Shown here one piece after another: positions 29,662 to 38,379 of a stretch of DNA of 64,000 bases; the stretch's first letter is position 1, and every line of letters starts with the position of its first letter. Both the position numbers and the translations under genes were made by a program. A model generated the notes under the pieces. That model was not told the origin of the DNA, searched no databases, and saw only the letters and a list, made by a program, of their open reading frames with translations. The DNA comes from Janthinobacterium saanense (GTDB lineage: Bacteria > Pseudomonadota > Gammaproteobacteria > Burkholderiales > Burkholderiaceae_D): NCBI RefSeq assembly GCF_014200675.1, contig NZ_JACHCI010000019.1, positions 51,531-115,530 on the forward strand. The letters run 5' to 3'.

Positions 29662-30345
29662 TCAGGAACGGTAAAGGCGGCTGTATTGCAGCTCGTGCCG
29701 CATCGACAGCAGCGACAAGCCCGGCGTCCAGTTGCCGATCTCGTCGTCGACCAGGGTGCGCGCCATCAGCGCCGCCGCTTCAATCTCGGGGCGCAGCGAC
29801 AGCAGCAAACGCTGGCCCGCCACCTGCCCCAGCGGCACCGATTTCACGCACACCAGCACCTGGTTTTCAGCCCAGGCAAACAGCATGGCCAGCAGCGCTT
29901 CTTCGTGCGGTATGGCCAGCGCCACCACGGCGCAGGCGTAAGCCGTCGGCAAAGCGACTTCCGGCTCGCCCTGCAGCATATCGAGCAGCACGCCATCGGC
30001 CACGCCCAGCTCGGCCAGCAGCTTGCTCAGGGAATAACCCATCTGGATAGTCTCGGCGCGGAACTCCGCCGTGTCGCGCGAGGCGATGAAACGTTCGCTC
30101 CACAGCCGCACGGCCGATAGATTCTGCTGTTCAAACGCCTGCATCAAGCGCCAGCACACGGGGGCTTCCCAGCGCGCCACCACTTCAAGCAAATGGCCGG
30201 CGATCCAGCTGCGCGCCGTGGCCGCGTCGCGCACCAGCCCTTCTTCCAGCGCCGCTTCCAGGCCCTGCGAATAACTGTAGGCGCCGATCGGCAAGGCCGG
30301 GCTGGCGAACTGCAGCAGATGCAGCAGGGCCGCGGCCTGCATCAT
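29662..30345 (-). CDS. ureF: Urease accessory protein UreF
   Basis: A 227-residue all-helical protein containing the family segments LLQFASPALPIGAYSYSQGLEAALEEGLV and ASRDTAEFRAETIQMGYSLSKLL. UreF bridges UreD and UreG in the activation complex. The start overlaps the ureE stop by 4 bp (ATGA), indicating coupling. Confidence 0.96.
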   Translation of the reverse strand: MMQAAALLHLLQFASPALPIGAYSYSQGLEAALEEGLVRDAATARSWIAGHLLEVVARWEAPVCWRLMQAFEQQNLSAVRLWSERFIASRDTAEFRAETIQMGYSLSKLLAELGVADGVLLDMLQGEPEVALPTAYACAVVALAIPHEEALLAMLFAWAENQVLVCVKSVPLGQVAGQRLLLSLRPEIEAAALMARTLVDDEIGNWTPGLSLLSMRHELQYSRLYRS

Positions 30346-30851
30346 GGCGCGTCGCCAGGGCGGTGTATCTTCTGGCGCAAGGGTACGGGCGCCAGCAAAT
30401 GCTGGCCGTCGTGGTGGCCGTGGCCGCCGCCGTAGGCGCCCGCTTCCGGCTCGAACGGGGCGCTTTCCCCGGTGACCGTGGCCTGCAAACCTTCCAGCAT
30501 GTCCTTCAATACCGGATCGCGGCGTATGCGCAGATAGCCATCGCCCAGCTGCGCCTGCGTATGCCGGTTCCCCAGGTGAAAGGCGCAGCGTAATAAAGTG
30601 TGGGCGTCGGGACAGCGCACCAGATAAGTCGGTTCAGGCGCGGCCACGATCTGCACCACGATCCCGTCCGGCCCGGTCATCAGGTCGCCATCGCGCAGCA
30701 CCGTGCCGCGCACGGTAAAAATGGCCGCCTCTTCGCCGGTCGACAGGGTGGCGCGCAGGCGGCATTTTTCACGCTGGTCGTAGGGCAGCACCAGTTGCGC
30801 GGCGATGGGGCGGCTATCGCCTGGCCCCAGTTTGGTATGCAGTGTCAGCAT
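30342..30851 (-). CDS. ureE: Urease nickel metallochaperone UreE
   Basis: A 169-residue protein with the N-terminal peptide-binding domain and the C-terminal metal domain (LVRCPDAHTLLRCAFHLGNRHTQAQLGDGYLRIRRDPVLKDMLEGL). The GNRH segment carries the conserved interface His. The tail is short and His-rich (GGGHGHHDGQH), a modest nickel reservoir compared with the long His tail of Klebsiella. It lies 12 bp behind ureC. Confidence 0.95.
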   Translation of the reverse strand: MLTLHTKLGPGDSRPIAAQLVLPYDQREKCRLRATLSTGEEAAIFTVRGTVLRDGDLMTGPDGIVVQIVAAPEPTYLVRCPDAHTLLRCAFHLGNRHTQAQLGDGYLRIRRDPVLKDMLEGLQATVTGESAPFEPEAGAYGGGHGHHDGQHLLAPVPLRQKIHRPGDAP

Positions 30852-30863
30852 GGTGTCTCCTGC

Positions 30864-32564
30864 TTAAAATAGAAAATAGCGCTGCGCCATCGGCAGCACG
30901 ACAGCCGCCTCGCACACCAGCAGCTGGCCATCAGCGCGCACAGCATAGGTTTCCGGGTCCACTTCCATATGCGGCGTGGCGCCGTTGTGCACCATGTCGT
31001 GCTTGCGCAAGCCGCGCATCTGGCGCACCGGGATCAAGGTCTTGTTCAGCTTGAGCTGGTGGCCGATATCGAGGTCGTAGGCGGCCTGCGAGACAAAGGT
31101 AAACGACTTTTTCAGGCCGCCGCCAAAGGCGCCGAACATCATGCGGTAGTGCACGGGCTGCGGCGTGGGAATCGACGCATTCGGGTCGCCCATCTGCGCG
31201 GCGGCGATCATGCCGCCTTTTAAGATCATCGATGGCTTGACGCCGAAAAAGGCCGGCTTCCACAGCACCAGGTCGGCGATCTTGCCCGCCTCGATGGACC
31301 CCACCACATGCGAAATACCATGCGTGATGGCCGGGTTGATCGTGTATTTGGCGATATAGCGCTTGGCGCGGAAGTTGTCGCTGCGGGCCGTGTCGGGCGC
31401 CAGCGGACCACGCTGCACCTTCATCTTGTGCGCCGTCTGCCAGGTGCGCAGTATCACTTCGCCCACTCTTCCCATGGCTTGCGAGTCGGACGACATCATG
31501 GAAATGGCGCCGATATCGTGCAAAATATCTTCAGCAGCGATGGTTTCGCGGCGGATGCGCGATTCGGCAAAGGCCACGTCTTCGGCGATCGCCGGATCGA
31601 GGTGGTGGCACACCATCAGCATGTCCAGGTGCTCGTCGAGCGTATTGACGGTGAACGGGCGGGTCGGATTGGTCGACGAGGGCAGCACATTCGATTGGCC
31701 CACGGCCGCGATGATGTCGGGCGCATGGCCGCCGCCCGCCCCTTCCGTATGAAAGGTGTGGATGGTGCGGTCCTTGAAGGCGGCCAGCGTGTGTTCCAGG
31801 AAGCCGCCCTCGTTCAGCGTGTCGCTGTGCAGCGCCACCTGGATATCCATGCGATCGGCGACCGACAAACAATTGTCGATGGCGGCCGGCGTGCTGCCCC
31901 AGTCTTCGTGCAGCTTCAAGCCGATGGCGCCCGCGCGCACCTGCTCTTCCAGCGGTTCGGGCAGGCTGACATTGCCCTTGCCCATGAAGCCCAGGTTCAT
32001 CGGAAAGGCGTCGGCCGCCGCCAGCATGGCGTGCAGATGCCAGGGGCCCGGCGTGCAGGTGGTGGCGGCCGTGCCGGTGGCCGGCCCGGTGCCGCCGCCC
32101 AGCATGGTGGTCACGCCGCTCATCAAGGCTTCCTCGATCTGCTGCGGGCAAATGAAATGGATGTGCGTATCGACCCCGCCGGCCGTGACGATCAAGCCTT
32201 CGCCAGCGATGATTTCGGTCGCGCCGCCGATGACCAGGGTCACGCCGGGTTGAATATCGGGGTTGCCCGCCTTGCCGATGCCGAAAATGAGGCCATTCTT
32301 CAAGCCGATATCGGCTTTCACGATGCCCCAGTGGTCGAGGATGACGGCGTTGGTGATGACGGTGTCCATTACCTCGGCGGCGCAGCGCTGCGACTGGCCC
32401 ATGCCGTCGCGTATCACCTTGCCGCCGCCAAATTTCACTTCTTCGCCATAGATGGCGTAATCATGCTCGATTTCGATGAACAGTTCCGTATCGGCCAGGC
32501 GGATACGGTCGCCCGTGGTCGGGCCAAACATTTCAGCATAAGCACTGCGCGGTATGCTGGCCAT
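30864..32564 (-). CDS. ureC: Urease subunit alpha
   Basis: Catalytic subunit (566 residues), hydrolysing urea to ammonia and carbamate. Nickel ligands are visible in [12 protein letters not shown]. The carbamylated Lys lies in GLKLHEDWG, the flap Cys/His in MVCHHLDP, and further metal His in HSDTLNEGG and [15 protein letters not shown]. All active-site motifs are intact, so an active enzyme is expected. The start lies 1 bp after the ureB stop codon. Confidence 0.98.
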   Translation of the reverse strand: MASIPRSAYAEMFGPTTGDRIRLADTELFIEIEHDYAIYGEEVKFGGGKVIRDGMGQSQRCAAEVMDTVITNAVILDHWGIVKADIGLKNGLIFGIGKAGNPDIQPGVTLVIGGATEIIAGEGLIVTAGGVDTHIHFICPQQIEEALMSGVTTMLGGGTGPATGTAATTCTPGPWHLHAMLAAADAFPMNLGFMGKGNVSLPEPLEEQVRAGAIGLKLHEDWGSTPAAIDNCLSVADRMDIQVALHSDTLNEGGFLEHTLAAFKDRTIHTFHTEGAGGGHAPDIIAAVGQSNVLPSSTNPTRPFTVNTLDEHLDMLMVCHHLDPAIAEDVAFAESRIRRETIAAEDILHDIGAISMMSSDSQAMGRVGEVILRTWQTAHKMKVQRGPLAPDTARSDNFRAKRYIAKYTINPAITHGISHVVGSIEAGKIADLVLWKPAFFGVKPSMILKGGMIAAAQMGDPNASIPTPQPVHYRMMFGAFGGGLKKSFTFVSQAAYDLDIGHQLKLNKTLIPVRQMRGLRKHDMVHNGATPHMEVDPETYAVRADGQLLVCEAAVVLPMAQRYFLF

Positions 32565-32565
32565 C

Positions 32566-32895
32566 TCAGGGCTTTCCGGCCGGTTTTTCCTTCAGCTTGC
32601 CCATTACCTGGCCATTGAAACCGAATACCTTGCGGTCACCGGCCAGCGCCACCAGTTCCACCGTACGCTGCTGGCCTGGCTCGAAACGCACGGCGGTGCC
32701 AGCGGCGATATTGAGGCGCATGCCATAGGCGCGCCAGCGCTCGAAGGACAGCGCCGGATTGACTTCAAAAAAGTGGAAATGCGAACCGACCTGTATTGGC
32801 CGGTCACCCCGGTTGGCTACCACCACCGTGGCCGTTGCACGGTCGATATTGAGACCGATCTCGCCTTCTTCCAATTGATATTCACCGGGGATCAT
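32566..32895 (-). CDS. ureB: Urease subunit beta
   Basis: A 109-residue structural subunit starting [46 protein letters not shown], the characteristic beta-barrel sequence. The C-terminus ([10 protein letters not shown]) is Lys/Pro-rich. UreA, UreB and UreC are separate genes, the usual proteobacterial three-subunit form. Confidence 0.97.
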   Translation of the reverse strand: MIPGEYQLEEGEIGLNIDRATATVVVANRGDRPIQVGSHFHFFEVNPALSFERWRAYGMRLNIAAGTAVRFEPGQQRTVELVALAGDRKVFGFNGQVMGKLKEKPAGKP

Positions 32896-32942
32896 GCTGG
32901 CTCCTTATTGTTTCTTCTATCGGGTCTGAAAAACGCAGTGCG

Positions 32943-33245
32943 TTACGGTATTGGCTGGTGCACGGTTACCAGCTTGCTGCCATCGGGGAAGGTGGCCTCG
33001 ACCTGGATATCGGGGATCATGTCGGCAACACCGTCCATGACATCGTCGCGCGTCAGCATTTGCGCGCCATCCGACATCAGCCGCGCCACCGACTTGCCAT
33101 CGCGCGCGCCCTCCATGATGGCCGCGCTGATAAAAGCCACCGCTTCGGGATAATTCAGTTTCAAGCCGCGCGCCATGCGCCGTTCGGCCAGCAGCGCTGC
33201 GGTAAAAATCAACAGCTTGTCTTTTTCGCGTGGACTCAGATCCAT
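32943..33245 (-). CDS. ureA: Urease subunit gamma
   Basis: A 100-residue subunit starting [40 protein letters not shown], followed by [13 protein letters not shown] and [21 protein letters not shown] sequence. Full length and complete. It lies 17 bp behind ureD. Confidence 0.98.
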   Translation of the reverse strand: MDLSPREKDKLLIFTAALLAERRMARGLKLNYPEAVAFISAAIMEGARDGKSVARLMSDGAQMLTRDDVMDGVADMIPDIQVEATFPDGSKLVTVHQPIP

Positions 33246-33262
33246 AGTTTGTCTCTCTCTTG

Positions 33263-34144
33263 TCAGGTATTCCAGATACGGGGCACGACGGCCACGCGCC
33301 CCAGGATGGCCGGGCGCAGCAGCTGCCAGGCGGCCAGCATGGCCGACCGCGCGGCCTCGCTATCGGTCCCCAGCAGGCGCACCACTACCACTGTTTTCAT
33401 GTGCGTCACGCCCAGGCGCGCGCCGTCCGGCACGACGATGGCCCGCAAGGCTTCGATCACGCTGTTGGGCACCGGGCCGCCGACGGCGATCAGGGTGGCG
33501 CATACGCTGCGCCCGTGCATGCCCAGCGGACCGGCCATCAAGGGACCGGCCGCCGCCAGCACGCCCTGCTCCCACCACAGCAGCTTGCCGCCGCGGCGTA
33601 TCTGCGTATGCTGGCCTATGCTGCCGCTGTTGAACGATTCGCCCGAGGCGCTGCGGCCCAGGCAGATGATGTCGCAGCCGATATAGCAGGCGTCCGGCGC
33701 CAGTTCCACCTCGTGGCGCAAGCGCACGCAAGCCTGGTCAAAGAAGATGCCCTCTTGCGGCAGCCACTCGATGGCCGCGCCCGCACCGGCGCGCAGCAGA
33801 ATGTGCTGGCCCGAGACATGGCCATTGGCGCGGTACCACTTGGCCGCGCCGGGCGACGTGAGAAAAGCATGGGCGCCCTCGCCCACGGTCGCTTGCACGG
33901 CCAGCTGGTCGCCGCCCACCACGCCGCCCGGTGGATGGACGATGATGGCGTGGCAGACCGTGCCGCCTTCCGGATATAAAGCTTTTTGTACGCGCAGGGG
34001 GCCGCTGTGTCGCCGCTCGACCAGCCGGCTGACGCCATCGTGCAGCGCAAAGCCCAGGCTCAGCTGCGCCTGCCAGGCGCTGTGGGCGCTGGTCTGCGGC
34101 AGTACGGCAAGGCTGGCGGTAGAGCAGTCGGGCATAAAGTCCAT
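33263..34144 (-). CDS. ureD: Urease accessory protein UreD
   Basis: About 293 residues. It contains the family blocks [48 protein letters not shown] and [21 protein letters not shown]. UreD is the platform for nickel delivery to urease. It is the first gene of the operon ureD-A-B-C-E-F-G-J. ATG 34144 (MDFMPDCS) is used; ATG 34135 is an alternative, and neither has a strong ribosome binding site. Confidence 0.95.
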   Translation of the reverse strand: MDFMPDCSTASLAVLPQTSAHSAWQAQLSLGFALHDGVSRLVERRHSGPLRVQKALYPEGGTVCHAIIVHPPGGVVGGDQLAVQATVGEGAHAFLTSPGAAKWYRANGHVSGQHILLRAGAGAAIEWLPQEGIFFDQACVRLRHEVELAPDACYIGCDIICLGRSASGESFNSGSIGQHTQIRRGGKLLWWEQGVLAAAGPLMAGPLGMHGRSVCATLIAVGGPVPNSVIEALRAIVVPDGARLGVTHMKTVVVVRLLGTDSEAARSAMLAAWQLLRPAILGRVAVVPRIWNT

Positions 34145-34230
34145 CGCTATAGGGCAAAGCAACAGACTTCATTAAGCAGGATGTATGCCAGAGAGAGATG
34201 GCGGGAAATCAGCGGCGCGGCCGTGAGAAT

Positions 34231-34281
34231 GCTGCACCGTGGCGTGGCAGCTGCACTGCATTGGTGCATTTGCCACGCCAT
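34231..34281. terminator. Large hairpin between DUF885 gene and urease operon
   Basis: Perfect 10-bp arms TGGCGTGGCA / TGCCACGCCA enclose a second stem TGCAC/GTGCA. It lies 17 bp after the DUF885 stop and 96 bp before ureD on the reverse strand. There is no strong T run. It could end the DUF885 transcript or lie in the urease leader. Confidence 0.5.
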
Positions 34282-34297
34282 GGGTTTAATCAGGCGA

Positions 34298-36055
34298 TCA
34301 AGGTGCAGCCAACGCCGCGTCAGGGTAAGGCCCTTTGCCGCCGGCCGCGATGAAATGGTCGATGCGGCGTTCCAGCACGGGCAGCGGTACCGAGCCCAGT
34401 TCCAGCACCGTGTCGTGGAAGGCGCGGATATCGAAGCGCTCGCCCAGCGCCGCTTCAGCCTTGCGCCGGCCTTCGAGTATGCTCATTTCGCCCAGGTAGT
34501 AAGACAAGGCCTGGCCCGGCCACGAGATATAGCGGTCGACTTCCGTCTCGATTTCATGCGGCGACAGCGCCGTATTATCGTGCAGATAAGCCTGTGCCTG
34601 CGCGCGCGTCCAGCCCTGCGCATGGATGCCCGTATCGACCACCAGCCGCGCCGCGCGCCAGGCCTGGTAGCTCAGCATGCCGAAGGTTTCATAGGCGGTT
34701 TCATAGATGCCCATCTCGGCGCCCAGGCGTTCGCAATACAGGGCCCAGCCTTCGCCATAGGCTGAAATATAGGCGCGGCGGAAGGCCGGCCGCCCTTGCT
34801 GTTCCAGCGCGATCGGCATCTGGAAAGCGTGGCCGGGCGCCGATTCGTGCAAAGTCAAGGCCGGCATGCTGTACAGGGGGCGCGATGGCAAATCGTAGGT
34901 GTTCACCAGATAAATACCGGGGCCGCCACGCGCCGAGGTGTAATGGGGCGCCTGCTCGGGCGGCACGGGGATGATGGCGAAGCGCTGGCGCGGCAGGTAG
35001 CCGAAATACTGCGCCGCCCTGGCGTCGAACTTCTTGGCGACCCAGGCCGAGCGCATCAGCAGTTCTTCCGGCGTGCGCGCATAAAACTGCGGATCGCTGC
35101 GCAAGAAGTGCAAAAAGGCGGCAAAGTCGCCCTTGAAACCCGTTTGCGCGATGGTCGATTGCATTTCGGCGCGGATCTTGCGCATTTCCTGCAAACCGAT
35201 GGCATGGATCTGCGCGGCGCTCAAGGTGGTGGTGGTAAATTCCGTGATCTTCGACTGGTAATAGGCTTTACCGTCAGGCAGGCTCTCGGCCGCCAGGGTC
35301 TGGTTCGCACCCGGTATATACACGTCGCGCATGAAGGCCAGCAGTTCGGCGTAGGCCGGCATGACAGCCTCGCGTATGGCCTGCGTGGCCGCTGCCCGTA
35401 AAGCCGCCTGCTGCTGCGCCGGCATGGCGGCCGGCAGCTGGCGCAGGGACTGATAAAACAAGGTCGCTTGCGGATCCGGCGCCTGCGCCACCGCGACCAA
35501 AGCCTGTTCGCGGCCAGCCAGGGTCACTTGCGGCGGCGTAAAGCCGCGCGCCAGGCCGGCGCGCATATTGGCTATCTGTTCGTGGAAATAGCGCGGCACA
35601 TCGTTCAGCTGCGCGATATAGCTGCGGTATTGCGCCTCGGTGCGGCGCGGCTTGCGGGCGATGTAGGCCAGGTCGTTCCAGAAGGCGGTATCGGCATTGA
35701 GCGGCTTTTCATATTCGCGGAAACGCTGCTCGGCCAGCAAGGCGCCCACCTGCGCGTGATAGACGGCGTAGTTGATGCCCTCTTCCTCGTCCAGGCTGGC
35801 CACGTCGAGTCCATCGAGCCGCGCCAGCACATCGGCCCAGTAGGCGCGCCGGGCTTCCTGGGTGGCCGGGTCCACGCGCGGCAACGCGGCGCTGTCATCG
35901 CCATCCTGCGCCTGGCGCCATGTCCATTCGGTGGTATAGATGTGCCGGAACTGCGTTTCGGCGGCGGAAGGTGCGGCAGTAGCGGTGGCGGCGCCGCCCA
36001 GCAGAAGGCAGGCGCAGAACAAAGCAGGAAGCAAGGCAGGAGCGAGTCTTTTCAC
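34298..36055 (-). CDS. Secreted DUF885 family (putative zinc-dependent) protein
   Basis: A 585-residue protein with a signal peptide (LLPALFCACLLLGGAATATA). DUF885 proteins are distantly related to zinc carboxypeptidases of the M3/M32 type. The segment PALTLHESAPGHAFQMPIALE carries a HExxxGH motif that could bind zinc, and AYISAYGEGWALYCERLGAEMGIYE contains the downstream Glu. The Cys in CACLLLGG is not in a clean lipobox. Likely periplasmic; the substrate is unknown. It is followed by a hairpin and then the urease operon. Confidence 0.88.
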   Translation of the reverse strand: MKRLAPALLPALFCACLLLGGAATATAAPSAAETQFRHIYTTEWTWRQAQDGDDSAALPRVDPATQEARRAYWADVLARLDGLDVASLDEEEGINYAVYHAQVGALLAEQRFREYEKPLNADTAFWNDLAYIARKPRRTEAQYRSYIAQLNDVPRYFHEQIANMRAGLARGFTPPQVTLAGREQALVAVAQAPDPQATLFYQSLRQLPAAMPAQQQAALRAAATQAIREAVMPAYAELLAFMRDVYIPGANQTLAAESLPDGKAYYQSKITEFTTTTLSAAQIHAIGLQEMRKIRAEMQSTIAQTGFKGDFAAFLHFLRSDPQFYARTPEELLMRSAWVAKKFDARAAQYFGYLPRQRFAIIPVPPEQAPHYTSARGGPGIYLVNTYDLPSRPLYSMPALTLHESAPGHAFQMPIALEQQGRPAFRRAYISAYGEGWALYCERLGAEMGIYETAYETFGMLSYQAWRAARLVVDTGIHAQGWTRAQAQAYLHDNTALSPHEIETEVDRYISWPGQALSYYLGEMSILEGRRKAEAALGERFDIRAFHDTVLELGSVPLPVLERRIDHFIAAGGKGPYPDAALAAP

Positions 36056-36093
36056 GGTTTATCTGTCGAGTCAAAAAGAGCCAGCATAGCCGT

Positions 36094-38283
36094 TCAGACC
36101 AAGGCCAGCAGCCTTTTTTCGCGCAGCAGGGCCGTGAAAGCTTGCGCCGCCAAGGGCCGGCTGAAGTAATAGCCCTGCATTTCGTCACAGCCATGCGCCG
36201 CCAGGAAATCGACCTGGGCCCGCGTTTCCACGCCTTCGGCGATCACCCGCATATCCAGGTTGTGCGCCAGCGAGATGACGGAAAGGGCGATGGCCGCGTC
36301 GCTGCTGCTGGTGGTGACGTCGTCCACAAACGACTTGTCGATCTTCAGCACGTCGATGGGAAAGCGCTTCAGATAACCGAGGCTGGAGTAGCCGGTGCCA
36401 AAGTCGTCGAGCGAAATGCTCACGCCGATATCCTTCAGGCGCGTCAAGGCCGCCACCGCCTTGTCCGGGTCGCCCATCACCGTGCTTTCCGTGATCTCGA
36501 TGCCCAGGCAGGCGGGCGGAATGCCGTATTTGCGCAGGGTCGCTTCGACGAACGGCACCGTATGGTCTTGCGCAAACTGCTTGCCCGACAGGTTGACGGC
36601 CACCTTGATGCGGCCCAGGCCCGCGTCGTGCCAGCTGCGGATTTGCGCGCACACGCTTTCCAGCACCCACTCGCCAATGGCGGTGATCAGGCAATACTCT
36701 TCGGCCAGCGCGATGAACAGGCCGGGCGGCACTTTGCCCAGCACCGGATTTTCCCAGCGCAGCAAGGCTTCCGCCCCCAGCATGGCCCCTGTGCGCAGGC
36801 AGATCTGCGGCTGGTAATGCACGTCGAATTCGTCGCGCGCGATGGCGCCGCGCAGCTGCTGCTGCATCGCCAGCCTGGCGCGGATATCGCTGCCCATGCG
36901 CTCCGTAAAAAAGGCATAGTGGTCGCGCCCGGTTTCCTTGGCACGCACCAGGGCCGTGTCGGCGTGGCGCAGCAAGTCGTCAAGGCTGTCGCCATCGGCC
37001 GGGTACATGGCGATGCCGATGCTGGTGGTGAGCGCCAGGCGCTCGCCATTGACGCTGAGTTCACCACGCAAGCCAGCCAGGATGGTTTGCGCCAGGGACA
37101 GCGTGCGGCCCAGCAGCGCATCGTCCTGCAGCAGTATCTGGAATTCGTCGCCGCCCTGGCGCGACACGGTATCGCCATCACGCACGCAGCCCGTGAGAAA
37201 ACGCGCCACCACCTGCAGGGCCTTGTCGCCCACGGCCTGGCCATGCGAATCGTTGATGTTCTTGAAGCGGTCCAGGTCCAGGCACAGCAGCACCAGTTGC
37301 TGGCCATCGCGCTCAGCCTGCGCGCGCGCCTGCTTGAAGCGCCGGGCCATCAGTGCGCGGTTGGGCAGGCCCGTCAGCGCATCGTGATAAGACAAAAAGT
37401 CGATCAGGTGCTGTTCAGCCTTGCGCTCGCTGATATCGAGGAAGACGCCCACGTAATTGATAACGGCGCCCCCCGCTTCAGGACCGTAGACCGTCGATAC
37501 GCTGAGCAGACAGGGATAGGTGTCGCCGCTCTTGCGCCGCGTCTGCACCTCGCCCGACCAGCTGCCGCTGACGCGCAAGCCCTGGCGCATGGCGTCGAGC
37601 ACGCTGGACTGCGTGTCGTCGGCATGCAGCGTCAGAATATCCAGGCCCAGCACTTCCTGCGCCGTATAAGCGGTGATGCGCGTGAAGGCGGGATTGGAAG
37701 CGACGATCAGACCGGCCGGATCGGTGATCAGGATGGCGTCCTGGGTAGCGTCGAAAACTTGTGCGGACAGGCGCAGCAATTCCTCGTTGGCGCGGCGTAT
37801 CTGCACTTCCTGGGCCAACTGCGCCGTACGTTCCAGCACGCGCTGTTCCAGGCTGGCCCGCTCCTGCGCCAGCTGCTTTTGCGCCCGCCCCAGACGCACA
37901 TGGGCATCGGTGCGGGCCAGGATTTCCTCGGCCTGAAACGGTTTCGCAATGAAGTCGACGGCGCCCAGCGCAAAACCGCGCACCTTGTCGTCCGTGTCAT
38001 GCTGGGCCGACAGGAAGATCACCGGTACCTGGCGCAGTTCGGGCGATGCTTTCAGGCGCCGGCACACTTCAAAACCATCGAGGCCGGGCATGCGCACGTC
38101 GAGCAGTATCAGTTCCGGCGGACGCGCCTGGGCCGTCCATAGTGCCAGCTCGCCGTCCGGCGCCTGCCGCACCGTATAGCCAGCGCCGCCCAGCAAATCG
38201 CCGAGCAGCTTCAGCGACGCCGGCGTGTCTTCGACGATCAGTATTTCGCCCTTCGTGTTCGCTTCCGGAAAATCGCGATGCAT
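36094..38283 (-). CDS. Response regulator with PAS, GGDEF and EAL domains
   Basis: Domains in order: CheY-like receiver (acidic residues in IVEDT, phosphoacceptor D62 in LLDVRMPG, Lys in FIAKPF), a coiled coil, PAS (AQVFDATQDAILITD), GGDEF (intact at 377-381, with RDGD inhibitory site five residues before) and EAL (EALLRW at 505). EITE, DDFGTGYSS, KIDKSF and EGVET are all kept. Both catalytic modules look functional, so phosphorylation may set the balance of c-di-GMP synthesis and breakdown. GGAGA precedes ATG 38283. The kinase gene upstream is the obvious partner. Confidence 0.95.
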   Translation of the reverse strand: MHRDFPEANTKGEILIVEDTPASLKLLGDLLGGAGYTVRQAPDGELALWTAQARPPELILLDVRMPGLDGFEVCRRLKASPELRQVPVIFLSAQHDTDDKVRGFALGAVDFIAKPFQAEEILARTDAHVRLGRAQKQLAQERASLEQRVLERTAQLAQEVQIRRANEELLRLSAQVFDATQDAILITDPAGLIVASNPAFTRITAYTAQEVLGLDILTLHADDTQSSVLDAMRQGLRVSGSWSGEVQTRRKSGDTYPCLLSVSTVYGPEAGGAVINYVGVFLDISERKAEQHLIDFLSYHDALTGLPNRALMARRFKQARAQAERDGQQLVLLCLDLDRFKNINDSHGQAVGDKALQVVARFLTGCVRDGDTVSRQGGDEFQILLQDDALLGRTLSLAQTILAGLRGELSVNGERLALTTSIGIAMYPADGDSLDDLLRHADTALVRAKETGRDHYAFFTERMGSDIRARLAMQQQLRGAIARDEFDVHYQPQICLRTGAMLGAEALLRWENPVLGKVPPGLFIALAEEYCLITAIGEWVLESVCAQIRSWHDAGLGRIKVAVNLSGKQFAQDHTVPFVEATLRKYGIPPACLGIEITESTVMGDPDKAVAALTRLKDIGVSISLDDFGTGYSSLGYLKRFPIDVLKIDKSFVDDVTTSSSDAAIALSVISLAHNLDMRVIAEGVETRAQVDFLAAHGCDEMQGYYFSRPLAAQAFTALLREKRLLALV

Positions 38284-38379
38284 GTAGCAGTTCTCTCCGC
38301 TTTGGATGGGGTGCAACGGCGGACCGCCGGCCGGATAAGGCAGTACTTCACAGTGAACTACGTACTATCATCATAATCT

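Noticed and set aside
31308..32618. 436-codon + strand frame across ureC
   Set aside because: Antisense to the highly conserved ureC; no independent support.
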